A stretch of DNA of 64,000 nt from Kitasatospora aureofaciens (GCF_001188955.3 NZ_JPRF03000023.1:81482-145481); one strand, 5' to 3'; positions 23,768 to 32,180 are shown, numbered from the stretch's first letter. The notes: generated from the sequence alone by a model not told the origin. Program-made: numbers and translations.

Positions 23768-24241
23768 CTACGGCGCCGGCTCCACGTCCGCCGAGTCCAG
23801 CGCGACGGTCACCCGGTCCAGCAGCTCCCGCAGCGCCGCCAGGTCCTCGACCGGCAGCCCGGTCGCGGCGAGCAGCCGGCGCGGCACCTGTCCGGCACGC
23901 CCGCGCAGCGCCGACCCCTCGGCGGTGAGGGTGACGGTGACCGACCGCTCGTCCTCCTGACTGCGCTCCCGGCGCACCAGTCCGGCCGTCTCCAGTCGCT
24001 TGAGCAGCGGGGAGAGGGTGCCGGAGTCGAGCCGCAGGCGCTCGCCGATCCGCTTGACGGGCAGCTCGCCGTCCTCCCAGAGCACCAGCATGACCAGGTA
24101 CTGCGGATAGGTCAGTCCGAGATCCCGGAGCAGGACCCGGTAGACGCCGCCGAAGGCGCGCGAGGCCGCGTTGAGCGAGAAGCAGATCTGCTGGTCGAGG
24201 CGGAGCAGTTCCTCGTCCGCCATGCCGGGGAGCGTGGTCAT
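23768..24241 (-). CDS. ohrR: MarR-family organic peroxide sensor/repressor (OhrR)
   Basis: 157-residue winged-helix repressor. The N-terminus contains LRLDQQICFSLNAASRAFGG with the single peroxidatic Cys of OhrR (about residue 22). YPQYLVMLVLWEDGELPVKR and LRLDSGTLSPLLKRLETAGL form the dimer/HTH core, and QEDERSVTVTLT the wing. ATG at 24241 was chosen over a GTG-type upstream extension. It is divergent from ohr, the standard arrangement. Oxidation of Cys by organic hydroperoxides would release the operator in the shared spacer. Confidence 0.92.
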   Translation of the reverse strand: MTTLPGMADEELLRLDQQICFSLNAASRAFGGVYRVLLRDLGLTYPQYLVMLVLWEDGELPVKRIGERLRLDSGTLSPLLKRLETAGLVRRERSQEDERSVTVTLTAEGSALRGRAGQVPRRLLAATGLPVEDLAALRELLDRVTVALDSADVEPAP

Positions 24242-24267
24242 GACCCCATGGTACCGATCACAGTTAC

Positions 24268-24290
24268 GCAATTGAGTTGTGCGCAATTGA
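24268..24290. promoter_or_regulatory. OhrR operator candidate
   Basis: GCAATTGA occurs at 24268-24275 and 24283-24290, 15 bases apart; CAATTG within each is palindromic. This AT-rich island lies between divergent ohrR and ohr and overlaps where both promoters should be. Confidence 0.6.
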
Positions 24291-24425
24291 ATAGCGTGCT
24301 CTACTTATGGAGCGGTCGGCAGCCGGACCTCGACCGAAGGCCCGACCGCCGCCGAAGCACGACCACTCCGCACGCCCCCGCGCACCTCCACGCACCACGG
24401 ACCGCGCACCACGAAGGGACCTACC

Positions 24426-24836
24426 ATGGACGCGCTCTACACCGCAGTCGCCACCGCCAACGGCCGCGAGGGCCGCGCCGTCAGCTCGGACGGTCAGCTC
24501 GACCTCGCCCTCGCGATGCCGCCCGCGCTTGGCGGCAGCGGCCAGGGCACCAACCCCGAGCAGCTGTTCGCGGCCGGCTACGCCGCCTGCTTCGCCAGCG
24601 CCCTCGGCCTGGTCGGCCGGCAGGCCCGGGTGGACACCAGCGAGGTCTCGGTGACCGCCGAGGTGTCCATCGGCAAGGACGACGCCGGCTTCGGCCTGTC
24701 CGTCGTGCTCCGCGTCGAGCTGCCCGACGCGCTCGCGGGCGAGAGCGGCCTGCAGCTGGTCAAGCAGGCGCACGAGGTCTGCCCGTACTCCCGCGCCACC
24801 CGGGGCAACATCCCGGTCGAGCTGGTCGTCGAGTAA
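24426..24836 (+). CDS. ohr: Organic hydroperoxide resistance protein
   Basis: Thiol peroxidase of the OsmC/Ohr family, 136 residues, that reduces organic hydroperoxides with lipoylated partners. Both catalytic cysteines are present: GYAACFASALGLVG (near 60) and AHEVCPYSRATRGN (near 122). The Arg of the active site would be in the N-terminal strand region (AVATANGREGRA). ATG at 24426 lies after AGGGACC. It is divergent from ohrR and followed by a strong hairpin. Confidence 0.95.
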   Translation: MDALYTAVATANGREGRAVSSDGQLDLALAMPPALGGSGQGTNPEQLFAAGYAACFASALGLVGRQARVDTSEVSVTAEVSIGKDDAGFGLSVVLRVELPDALAGESGLQLVKQAHEVCPYSRATRGNIPVELVVE

Positions 24837-24863
24837 CGGGCAGGACAGGGGCGATCGCGCACC

Positions 24864-24896
24864 GAGGCCCGCCGCACTCCGCGTGCGGCGGGCCTC
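24864..24896 (+). terminator. Hairpin terminator after ohr
   Basis: GAGGCCCGCCGCAC (24864-24877) and GTGCGGCGGGCCTC (24883-24896): 14-bp perfect stem, 5-base loop. Confidence 0.8.
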
Positions 24897-24928
24897 GCCC
24901 GCCCCTCCGAAGCCCCGGCCGACCCCGG

Positions 24929-25324
24929 TCAGCCCGCGCTCGGCCCACCTACCCCGCTGGGGCCATCCGGCCCACCAGCCTCTCCAGGCCCACTCGTCCC
25001 GCTCGGCCCGTCCGGCGAGCGCAGCGTCTCCCGGCGGTGCCGGTACTCCTCCGCGTCGATCTCGCCCCGCGCGAACCGCTCCGCGAGCAGTTGCTCCGGA
25101 GTCGGGCCGTGCGCCCAGCCGTGCGGCGCGCCGGGCCCGACACCCACGGCGCCGGGGCCGTGCGCGATCGGTTGCCGCGAGCGGGAGACGTACCGGAACA
25201 GTGCGACGGCCAGGAGCACCAGCACCACCAGGACGATCAGCGTGACGATCGCCATGACGGCGATGCCCCAGCCGCCCGGCCCTCCGTATCCGGGCCCGAA
25301 GCCGTGCCCGTGCCAGTGCCTCAT
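24929..25324 (-). CDS. SHOCT-domain membrane protein
   Basis: 131-residue protein: a His/Gly-rich N-terminus (MRHWHGHGFGPGYGGPGGWG), one TM helix (AVMAIVTLIVLVVLVLLAVA) near residues 20-42, then a C-terminal SHOCT motif (TPEQLLAERFARGEIDAEEY) and a Gly/Pro/Ser-rich tail. SHOCT modules are short oligomerisation elements. The His-rich start may bind metal. ATG at 25324 follows GAGGAGG. Function unknown. Confidence 0.75.
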   Translation of the reverse strand: MRHWHGHGFGPGYGGPGGWGIAVMAIVTLIVLVVLVLLAVALFRYVSRSRQPIAHGPGAVGVGPGAPHGWAHGPTPEQLLAERFARGEIDAEEYRHRRETLRSPDGPSGTSGPGEAGGPDGPSGVGGPSAG

Positions 25325-25548
25325 CAGGACCTCCTCCTCCGACCCGCCGGGCCCGCCGAGGTGCTCGGCACCGGGATCACCCTGGGTGCCGTGAGGGCCG
25401 ACCGCCGTACAGCAGGGCTGCCGCACCGCCCGGGGTGATCAGCGCCTTATCACCATCGTGCGCCCGCGACCGGTCAAAGCGCCGTGAAGAAAGCCTGAGA
25501 AAACGTTCCTGCAATGCCACCCCGTTCACCGGGGTAGCGTTGCCGCCC

Positions 25549-25920
25549 ATGAGCCACCACCCACCCGACGACCACCGCTCCCCCGAGCAGCTCGTCGCGG
25601 CCGGAGTGCTCCGCCGCCACGCCGACGGCCGCCCCCACCCGGCGCTCAACCACTCCCCGATCGCCTACGTGTCCACCGCGCTCTGGGCCGAACTCGCCGC
25701 CCTGGCCATCGCCCCCAGCGCCGCCGAGGCGACCGCCGCCGCCCTGCTGCGCGCACTCGCCGACCGCGCCGTGGACGCCGCGCTGGCCCCCGGCAACGAA
25801 AGCGCTCCGCGCGACGACCTGTACGTCACCGACCCCGCGCACATCGGCCCGCACCGCCGGGCGGTCTGGTTCCAGCGCTCCGGCCCGGGCGGCCCGGTCA
25901 CCGCAGCCTTCGCCCCCTGA
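25549..25920 (+). CDS. Hypothetical protein (123 aa)
   Basis: Family not recognised. Starts MSHHPPDDHRSPEQLVAAGV. The middle is helical and Ala-rich (LALAIAPSAAEATAAALLRA-like) and the end is TDPAHIGPHRRAVWFQRSGP. No signal peptide or TM. ATG at 25549. An inverted repeat ACCCCG-TTCAC-CGGGGT (25520-25536) sits just upstream and may be an operator. Confidence 0.55.
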   Translation: MSHHPPDDHRSPEQLVAAGVLRRHADGRPHPALNHSPIAYVSTALWAELAALAIAPSAAEATAAALLRALADRAVDAALAPGNESAPRDDLYVTDPAHIGPHRRAVWFQRSGPGGPVTAAFAP

Positions 25921-25953
25921 GGCGCACCCTGCGGAGCCCCTGCCGAGCCCCCG

Positions 25954-26604
25954 TCAGCGCTCGACCGTCAGGCTGTGGCAGACCCAGCTCAACCGCTCCG
26001 GCCCGCCGAACGGCGGCCGCTCGTGGTAGGTACCGTCCGACACCGACAGGTTGACGATCAGGTAAGCGTGCCAACCGGCCCCGACGCCGTGCAGGTCCGC
26101 GTAGACCAGCTCGTCCTGGACGTACCAGTCCACCGAGTTCGCGCCGAGCACCACCCGCATACCGAAGCTCGCACCGGGGCCGATCCCGACGCCACCCCCG
26201 TGCCAGTAACGGAAGCCTCCCCGCACGTGGTTGGAGATCTCCAGCAGGTCCGGGTTGTCCGGGTGGTACTCGAAGAAGTCCACTTCGTTGCCGCCGTCCC
26301 GCCAGGTCCAGATCGCCGGCCAGGCGCCCACCTCGCGGGGCAGCGTGACCCGCGTCGCGAGCACGTCCCCGGTGCGGACCTGGAAGCCCTCCGGACTGCC
26401 CTCGGTGGTCAGCAGGTTGCACGTCCAGAGCCCGCCGGTGCGGCGCCGTACGGCGGTGAACACCCCGCCGGGGCAGTACTCGTTGCTCAGGTAGTCGAGT
26501 TTGTGGTCGCTCCGGTTGGTCGGCCCCATCCGGGGGTACGCACTGCTGCGCCCGGCGATCCACTGCCTGGTCGAAGTGAAGTCAGCGTCGAACACGACCG
26601 CCAC
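25954..26604 (-). CDS. GH16-like beta-glucanase fold protein without signal peptide
   Basis: 216-residue jelly-roll protein. The GH16 catalytic signature ExDxxE is present as GGNEVDFFEYHPDN (near residue 110), with the nucleophile and acid/base Glu. PAIWTWRDG precedes it and aromatic strands follow (GFRYWHGGG). This argues for a laminarinase-, lichenase- or transglycosylase-like activity. GTG at 26604 follows GGGAGG. No export signal can be seen, unusual for a glucanase; it may act on intracellular glucan or be exported otherwise. Confidence 0.7.
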   Translation of the reverse strand: MAVVFDADFTSTRQWIAGRSSAYPRMGPTNRSDHKLDYLSNEYCPGGVFTAVRRRTGGLWTCNLLTTEGSPEGFQVRTGDVLATRVTLPREVGAWPAIWTWRDGGNEVDFFEYHPDNPDLLEISNHVRGGFRYWHGGGVGIGPGASFGMRVVLGANSVDWYVQDELVYADLHGVGAGWHAYLIVNLSVSDGTYHERPPFGGPERLSWVCHSLTVER

Positions 26605-26807
26605 GGCCGCCTCCCCATTGCTCCGGCGCCCCGGCAGCCTCGAACCGCCGGGCACACAGGGTGAGTTCCCCGATACGCTCCGCAGTATGCGAACCGGTCC
26701 TCCGCAGTCCGGGGCGGGTTGGGACGAGCGGGACGAGCGGGGTGAACGGAGCAGCCGGGGAGGCCGGGGCTGCCTGGGCTCGCGTGGCCGCCGGGGCGAC
26801 CGGACGA

Positions 26808-27464
26808 TCAGCCGATCGACGCGGTGGCACCCCCGGCCTGGAGCCGGTCGGTCACCGAGACCACCCCGTCCACCGCGCGGCACAGGTTCAACACGATCGG
26901 TACCAGGTGCGCCTCGGGCACGCTGCCGCTGAGCACCACCCGGCCCTGGTCGACCTCCACCCCGATCTCGGCCGGGCTCACCCCGTCGATCCGGCCGAGC
27001 ACCTCCTCGACGATCTCCCGCCGGATCACCCGGTCCTCGCGCAGGAACACCCGCAGCAGGTCCCCGCGGCTCACCATCCCGATGACCCGCCCCTCCTCGT
27101 CCAGCACGGGCAGCCGCTTCAGCCCGTGCCGGCTCATCAGCCGGGCCGCCGCCACCACACTGGTGTCGGGCGTGGTGCACACAGGCTGGGCCGTCATCAG
27201 GTCCGCTGCGGTGACCTCGCCGCCGTGACCCACCTGCGCCGACTCGGGCGCGGGCAGCAGGCTGGCCGGGTCCTCCTGCGCGGCCAGCGTGCGCAGCAGG
27301 TCCGCCTCCGACACCAGCCCGAGCGGCCGTCCGTCCGGGTCCACTACCGGCACCCCGGTGATGTCGTACTCGGTCATCAGCGTGACGATCTCCCGGAACC
27401 CGGTCTCGGGGGCGACCCGGACCACGGGGCTGGTCATCACAGATTCGACGGTGGCATGCGGCAC
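26808..27464 (-). CDS. CBS-pair plus BON-domain protein
   Basis: 218-residue regulatory protein. Two CBS motifs (ESVMTSPVVRVAPETGFREI, then TAADLMTAQPVCTTPDTSVV, each with DITGVPVVD or GLKRLPVLD) form an adenine-nucleotide-binding Bateman module, followed by a BON domain (about residues 148-212, GVEVDQGRVVLSGSVPEA). GTG at 27464 follows GAGGTG. CBS proteins of this kind are often in DevR/DosR-type regulons. Here a dyad of the dormancy-locus type lies 116 bases upstream, although the gene is 21 kb away from that locus. Confidence 0.88.
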   Translation of the reverse strand: MPHATVESVMTSPVVRVAPETGFREIVTLMTEYDITGVPVVDPDGRPLGLVSEADLLRTLAAQEDPASLLPAPESAQVGHGGEVTAADLMTAQPVCTTPDTSVVAAARLMSRHGLKRLPVLDEEGRVIGMVSRGDLLRVFLREDRVIRREIVEEVLGRIDGVSPAEIGVEVDQGRVVLSGSVPEAHLVPIVLNLCRAVDGVVSVTDRLQAGGATASIG

Positions 27465-27579
27465 GCCGGTTCACCTCGTCCAACGATGCTGGTCCGACCG
27501 GGCGCGGATCGTCCGGGCCGGTACCGGAAGCATGGCCTCCGGCCGCGCGGATCGCCAGAGGCCAAGGGGCCGAACGGGT

Positions 27580-27593
27580 GGGACCAAGGGCCC
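27580..27593 (+). promoter_or_regulatory. DevR/OsdR-type dyad 7
   Basis: GGGACCAAGGGCCC, matching the consensus of the dyads at 2.6-6.3 kb. It stands between the CBS-BON gene (minus) and a hypothetical gene (plus start 27749). Confidence 0.6.
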
Positions 27594-27748
27594 CGGCCAT
27601 CGAACAGTTCCCCGACGAACCATCCGCCCGCGCCGTCGCTCCTCCGCGCTCCCGGCGACACCTCACCCCCCCCGTACGGCGCAACCATCACATGATCGAC
27701 TCGTTGAACCGTCCACCATGACAGCACTGGCGGCACCGGGAGGGCCCG

Positions 27749-28339
27749 TTGGCAGTACGGACGCTGGGCGCGGCACCGGTGGCCCGGAGCGGCTGGGCCC
27801 GCCCGGTGGCGGAGGCGGAGGCCGTGCTGGTGCGCCACTACCGCCGGCTGGGAGAGGCCACCGCCCAGGACGCCCTGCAGGCCTGGGCGCGGGCCGGCTG
27901 CGCGGTGCCGGACGGCACCCCGGGCGTCAAGCAGCTCAACCTCTGGGCCTTCGCCGTGCAGCCGCTGCCCCAGAACGCGGGTTCGGCGGCCTGGTTCTGC
28001 CTGCGCGCCGACCGCTGGACGGGCGAGGGCAGTGCGGCCACCGCCGTGCTGCTGCCCTCGGCCCGGGGCCCGCAGCGCACCGGCGGCGGCCCGGGCCGCT
28101 CGTGCAGCCGGTTCGAGCAGGACACCGTGGCCTGGACGTGGTGGCGCTCCCCGCAGGGCGCCGAGTACCTGCTCGCGGCGGGCAGCCGACGGGTCACCCG
28201 GCTCATCGTCAGGGGCCCGGACTGGTCCGTCGACCGCCCGGCCCCGGACCGCACCCTCGCCGTCGAGCGGCCCGCCCGGGCCGCCGTCCGGGTCGAGGCG
28301 CTGCTCGACAACGGCAGCCGGCTCAACCCACCGCATTGA
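27749..28339 (+). CDS. Hypothetical protein (196 aa)
   Basis: Family not recognised. Soluble, Arg/Ala/Trp-rich, no TM. LRADRWTGEGSAATAVLLPS and WTWWRSPQGAEYLLAAGSRR are the most ordered parts. The TTG at 27749 is preceded by GGGAGGG; other starts are possible. Its stop lies inside the end of the convergent FAD monooxygenase gene (17-base overlap). Dyad 7 upstream could also serve this gene. Confidence 0.5.
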   Translation: MAVRTLGAAPVARSGWARPVAEAEAVLVRHYRRLGEATAQDALQAWARAGCAVPDGTPGVKQLNLWAFAVQPLPQNAGSAAWFCLRADRWTGEGSAATAVLLPSARGPQRTGGGPGRSCSRFEQDTVAWTWWRSPQGAEYLLAAGSRRVTRLIVRGPDWSVDRPAPDRTLAVERPARAAVRVEALLDNGSRLNPPH

Positions 28340-29534
28340 CCCGGCCGGCCAACAGGGCTTCGTAGTCCGGGAGTTCGAGGCTGGACACCTGCTTGCCCAG
28401 CTCCAGCATCCGGTTCAGCACCCACCGCCGGTTGAGCAGCCCGTTGCGCAGGCGCAGCCCGGCCGCCGTGTGCGGAGCCAGGAACGGGCCGGTCCGGTCC
28501 CCGCCCTTCTGGCAGCCCTCGGCGTAGCCGCGCAGCCGTTTCTCGTACCGGGCGAAGGCGGCCCGGTGGTCGCTGCGGGCCAGCGCCAGCTCGCCCGCCA
28601 GCACGTACGCGGCCACCACCGCGGTCCCGGTGCCCATTCCGCCGATGGTGGCGCCGCAGGCGGCGTCGCCGAGCAGGGCGATCCGGCCGGTGGACCAGGA
28701 GGGGACGTCCGCGCGGCTGATCGAGTCGAAGTACAGCTCGGGCGCGGCGTCCAGGCTCCGGAGCAGTTGCGGCACCCGCCAGCCGAGGCCGTCGAAGGCG
28801 GCGCGGACCAGTGCCTTCTGCTGCCGGACGTCGTGGCGGTCGTAGCGCAGTTCGGGCGAGGCGAAGAGGCAGAAGGCGCCCGCGCCGGCCGGGTCGCGGT
28901 GGTCGGCGCCGACGGACATCAGCCGGCCGGGGACGTTCAGGGCGACTCCGCCGACCGGCAGGCCGTCGTCGTTGGGCAGTTCCCAGGTGGCCGCGTAGTA
29001 GCCGAGGTGGCGGACGAACTGCCGCTCGGGGCCGAAGGCGAGCCGCCGCACGGTGGAGTGCAGCCCGTCGGCGCCGATCACCAGGTCGAACTCGCGCGGC
29101 GCGCCGTGCCGGAAGGCCACCCGCACGCCGCTCGCCGTCTCCTCCAGGGCTTCGACGGAGTCGCCGAAGACGTACTCGGCGCGGGAGTTGCCGTGGCGGT
29201 ACAGCACCTGGGCCAGTTCCCCGCGCGGGACCTCCAGCTCGCCGCCCGCGAAGTCGGCCGGCAGGTGCAGCAACCGGCGCCCCCGCTCGTCCACGAAGGT
29301 GATCGGGCTGCCGCCGGTGCCGAGGGTGCGCAGTTCCTCCAGCACGCCCATCCGCTCCAGCACGGTGAGGTGGGTGCGCCCCCGGAAGTCGACGTTCTGC
29401 CCGCCGCCGCGCAGGGCCGGGGCGAGTTCGACGACCGTGACCTCGAAGCCGTACCGGCCCAGCCAGTGGGCCAGGGCGGGGCCGGCGATGCTCGCGCCCG
29501 AGATCAGCACCCTGGTGTGCGGGGAAGCGCTCAT
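28323..29534 (-). CDS. FAD-dependent aromatic/phenolic monooxygenase (PHBH-like)
   Basis: 403-residue group A flavoprotein monooxygenase. N-terminal FAD motif VLISGASIAGPALAHWLGRY (about residues 9-28), a GADGLHSTVRR (DG fingerprint, near 170) and RIALLGDAACGATIGGMGTG (GD motif, near 290). The C-terminus is helical. ATG at 29534 follows GGAGTGG. It is divergent from the TetR at 29647 with a perfect operator in between, so it is probably the substrate-induced target. Such pairs often detoxify aromatic antibiotics (TetX-like) or polyketides. Substrate unknown. Confidence 0.88.
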   Translation of the reverse strand: MSASPHTRVLISGASIAGPALAHWLGRYGFEVTVVELAPALRGGGQNVDFRGRTHLTVLERMGVLEELRTLGTGGSPITFVDERGRRLLHLPADFAGGELEVPRGELAQVLYRHGNSRAEYVFGDSVEALEETASGVRVAFRHGAPREFDLVIGADGLHSTVRRLAFGPERQFVRHLGYYAATWELPNDDGLPVGGVALNVPGRLMSVGADHRDPAGAGAFCLFASPELRYDRHDVRQQKALVRAAFDGLGWRVPQLLRSLDAAPELYFDSISRADVPSWSTGRIALLGDAACGATIGGMGTGTAVVAAYVLAGELALARSDHRAAFARYEKRLRGYAEGCQKGGDRTGPFLAPHTAAGLRLRNGLLNRRWVLNRMLELGKQVSSLELPDYEALLAGRVNAVG

Positions 29535-29561
29535 GGAAACCACTCCGTCCGTGGATCTGAT

Positions 29562-29608
29562 AACTGTGTCCAATGGACACAGTTCATTGCTGTGTACGGT
29601 AGACGCAG
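29562..29608. promoter_or_regulatory. TetR operators in the monooxygenase/TetR spacer
   Basis: Perfect inverted repeat AACTGTGTCC-AAT-GGACACAGTT (29562-29584), followed by a weaker copy CTGTGTACGGTAGACGCAG (29590-29608). It is in the 112-base divergent spacer. Confidence 0.75.
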
Positions 29609-29646
29609 TTCGCGCGGGCGGACAACCCCCGGGACGGGAGCGGAAG

Positions 29647-30372
29647 ATGGGCGAGGCGGCGAACGACACGGTGCGGCTGCTCTGGGACCGGCCCACCCGG
29701 CCGACCCGCGGGCCGAAGCCCGCCCTCAGCCTGGAGCGCATCGCCGCCGCGGGCGTCGAGGTGGCGGACGCCGAGGGGCTGGGCGCGGTCTCCATGCAGA
29801 AGGTGGCCGGGCTGCTCGACTTCACCAAGATGTCGCTCTACCGCTATGTCCCCGGCAAGGCCGAACTGGTGGCGCTGATGGTCGAGTCGGCGGTCGGCGA
29901 GCCGCCCGCGGCCCCGGACGCCCCCGACTGGCGGGAACAACTCACCGCCTGGGCCCGCCACTTGGCGGACGCCTTCGCCCGGCACCCCTGGCTGCTGGAC
30001 GCCACCCTCGGCCCCCGGGTGCCCGGCCCCAACGAACTCGCCTGGCTGGAGCGGGTGGTGGCCGCCCTCGACGGCCACGGGCTGACCGGCGCCGAGCGGA
30101 TGGACGCCGCCGTACTGCTCTCCGGGCACGTGCGCAGCATCGCGGTGCAGGCTCGCGCGACCGGCCCGCACGGCTCCCCCGAGGCCCAGCTCCTCGCCGC
30201 CTTCGGCACGGTGGTGCACCGCCACGCGGACCGCTTCCCCGCGGTGGCCGCGGCGATGGCCGATCCGGATCCGGAGGGGCGCGACCAGGCCCTGGACTTC
30301 GGCCTGGCCCGCATCCTGGACGGCCTGGCCGCCCTGATCGGCCGCCGCACGAACCGGGGAACGGAGGCGTAA
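29647..30372 (+). CDS. TetR-family regulator (TetR_C-type)
   Basis: 241-residue repressor. The N-terminal HTH about residues 25-75 reads SLERIAAAGVEVADAEGLGA and VSMQKVAGLLDFTKMSLYRY with the typical TKMSLYRYV recognition helix. The C-terminal domain (WLLDATLGPRVPGPNELAWL) is of the type found in regulators of monooxygenases and tetracycline-like efflux. ATG at 29647 after GGAAG. It is divergent from the FAD monooxygenase. Confidence 0.88.
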   Translation: MGEAANDTVRLLWDRPTRPTRGPKPALSLERIAAAGVEVADAEGLGAVSMQKVAGLLDFTKMSLYRYVPGKAELVALMVESAVGEPPAAPDAPDWREQLTAWARHLADAFARHPWLLDATLGPRVPGPNELAWLERVVAALDGHGLTGAERMDAAVLLSGHVRSIAVQARATGPHGSPEAQLLAAFGTVVHRHADRFPAVAAAMADPDPEGRDQALDFGLARILDGLAALIGRRTNRGTEA

Positions 30373-30422
30373 CCCGAAAACGCGTCGAACCGGCGCCGCA
30401 CGGGCGGCTACCATCCGCTGCC

Positions 30423-31223
30423 ATGGCGATGTTCGTGCACCTGACCGCCACGGCGAACACGCCGCGCATCCGCCGCACCGGGATCCGGGCCGACAGCCGG
30501 GGCCAGGGCGGTGTGCGGGGGGTGTACTGCTTCCCCGTGCTGCCTTCCTACACCCTCACCCACCAGTGGCTGCGCGAGCTGGCCCGGTTCGGCCCGAAGG
30601 GCTCACTGGCCGCGGTACACGTCCGCCTGGACGACGCCCAGCAGGTGCTCGTCGGGCACTACCGGGACCGCGCCGAGGAGGCCCAGCGGTGGCTGACCGC
30701 CGCCGAGGCGGTGGCGCGGATCGCTGCCCTGCCGGACCCGCGGGGCTGGGAGGTGGTCGTGCCGCGCGCGGTGGATGCCCGCGAGGTGCACCGGGTCCGC
30801 GCGGTGCCGCAGGTCGCGGGCTGGCGCTACCTCCCGGGCGCGCACGGCACCCGCCCCTGCACCTGCTTCGGCTGCCGCATCCGCGGCGAGTACGGCGGCC
30901 GGCGGCTGCGCGAGCGCCATCCGCACCCGCTGGACGGGCCGCCACCGGCCGTCCCCGTCCTGCTGGCCCGGATCGAGGCGGCGGGCGAGCCCGGCGATCC
31001 GGACACGCTACGGGCCGCCCTGCACTGGTTCGGCCTGCGCCGTCGCGGCCCGCTGGAACGCCTCACCCCGCTGGCCGCCCACCCCGACCCGACCGTCCGC
31101 CGGGAGCTGGTCTGGGCGGTGCAGGGCTGGTCCACGCCGGGCGTCGCCGATCTGCTGGACGGCCTCGCCGCCGATCCGCACCTGGACGTCCGCGAGGCCG
31201 TCGAGGACGTCCGGGCGCTCTGA
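30423..31223 (+). CDS. HEAT-repeat protein with Cys-rich motif
   Basis: 266-residue soluble protein of unknown function. The N-terminal ~165 residues look like an ADP-ribose/nucleotide-pocket or enzymatic fold (MAMFVHLTATANTPRIRRTG, GVYCFPVLPSYTLTHQWLRE). RPCTCFGCRIRGEY (near 143) could bind a metal. The last ~75 residues are HEAT-like repeats (LTPLAAHPDPTVRRELVWAV, DLLDGLAADPHLDVREAVED). ATG at 30423. Directly downstream is an 18-base tandem repeat (31225-31260). Confidence 0.65.
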   Translation: MAMFVHLTATANTPRIRRTGIRADSRGQGGVRGVYCFPVLPSYTLTHQWLRELARFGPKGSLAAVHVRLDDAQQVLVGHYRDRAEEAQRWLTAAEAVARIAALPDPRGWEVVVPRAVDAREVHRVRAVPQVAGWRYLPGAHGTRPCTCFGCRIRGEYGGRRLRERHPHPLDGPPPAVPVLLARIEAAGEPGDPDTLRAALHWFGLRRRGPLERLTPLAAHPDPTVRRELVWAVQGWSTPGVADLLDGLAADPHLDVREAVEDVRAL

Positions 31224-31224
31224 G

Positions 31225-31260
31225 ATCCGCCGAGCGCTCCGAATCCGCCGAGCGCTCCGG
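31225..31260 (+). repeat. 18-bp tandem duplication
   Basis: ATCCGCCGAGCGCTCCGA at 31225-31242, repeated with one change at 31243-31260, between the HEAT gene and the small secreted protein. Confidence 0.8.
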
Positions 31261-31279
31261 ACTCGCCGGCGATTCCGGC

Positions 31280-31645
31280 TCAGGAGACGCGCTTCAGCTG
31301 CCAGGAGTTCTTGTCGAAGCTCGGCACGGCGGAGTACTGGCAGCCGGAGCTGTAGTAGCTGCTGACGATCGTCCAGCCGGCCGGCGGCCAGGTCGAGGCG
31401 CAGGCGTTGAGCACGGTGCCGACCGGGTAACCGGTGAGGTCCATGATCTTCTTGGTGTTCGGGTTGAACCCGGAACCGCACCCCGCGCTGTTCCACCACT
31501 GGACGTCCACGAAGCCGGCCGGGGTCAGCGAGGAGGAGCACATGGTGCTGGTGCTGCCTGGAGCCGCCTGGGCGGTGCCCATGGTGAGGGTGAGTGCGGC
31601 GGCGCTACAGCCGAGGGCGAGGGCGGCGGCTCGAAGTCGGGTCAC
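31280..31645 (-). CDS. Small secreted protein (121 aa)
   Basis: Signal peptide VTRLRAAALALGCSAAALTL followed by TMGTAQAAPGST (cleavage near AQA). The mature ~90 residues contain four Cys (TMCSSS, AGCGSG, NACAST, SGCQYS), so probably two disulphides, and many Trp/Tyr/Ser. The GTG at 31645 follows AAGGAG. Family not recognised; looks like a small extracellular binding protein or inhibitor. Confidence 0.7.
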   Translation of the reverse strand: MTRLRAAALALGCSAAALTLTMGTAQAAPGSTSTMCSSSLTPAGFVDVQWWNSAGCGSGFNPNTKKIMDLTGYPVGTVLNACASTWPPAGWTIVSSYYSSGCQYSAVPSFDKNSWQLKRVS

Positions 31646-31910
31646 GGGGCGGCTCCTTCTCGGGCGACGCGGCCTGTCCGCGCCAGGAGCCATTCCTATC
31701 GACACGAAGCACCCTTCGGACAGTACGTTTCCGGCCCCACCGGCGGCGCGTTCTCGCCCCTTCCCGCCGCGGACCGGTCGCCGCCGGGGCCTCACCTGCA
31801 ACGACTCCCGCCGAGGTGCCCGTTCGGCCGGACCAGGTGATCATGGGAGAACCGCGTCTTCGGCGATTCGGCGCGCTGGTACGGGCCGGCGACGCCGGGA
31901 AGGGACCGCG

Positions 31911-32180
31911 ATGTTCCAGCTCCTGTGGATTCTGCTCATCGGCTTCGTGCTCGGCGTCCTCGCCAAGCTGATCCTGCGCGGGCCGCAGTCGATCCCCTGG
32001 TGGCTGACCATGCTGCTCGGCGCCGCCGGGGCCTTGCTGGGCAACGCCGTCTCCGGCTGGATCGGCGTCCGCCACACCTCGGGCATCGACTGGATCCGCC
32101 ACATCCTCCAACTCGCCTTCGCCGTCGCCCTGGTGGCCCTCGTGGCGCCGGCCTGGAGCAGGAACCGCCCACCCCGCTGA
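31911..32180 (+). CDS. GlsB/YeaQ/YmgE (transglycosylase-associated) membrane protein
   Basis: 89-residue protein with three TM helices. LLWILLIGFVLGVLAKLILR and WWLTMLLGAAGALLGNAVSG carry the glycine pattern of this family, associated with general stress. The ATG at 31911 follows AGGGACC. It converges with the APC transporter gene. No partner visible. Confidence 0.8.
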   Translation: MFQLLWILLIGFVLGVLAKLILRGPQSIPWWLTMLLGAAGALLGNAVSGWIGVRHTSGIDWIRHILQLAFAVALVALVAPAWSRNRPPR

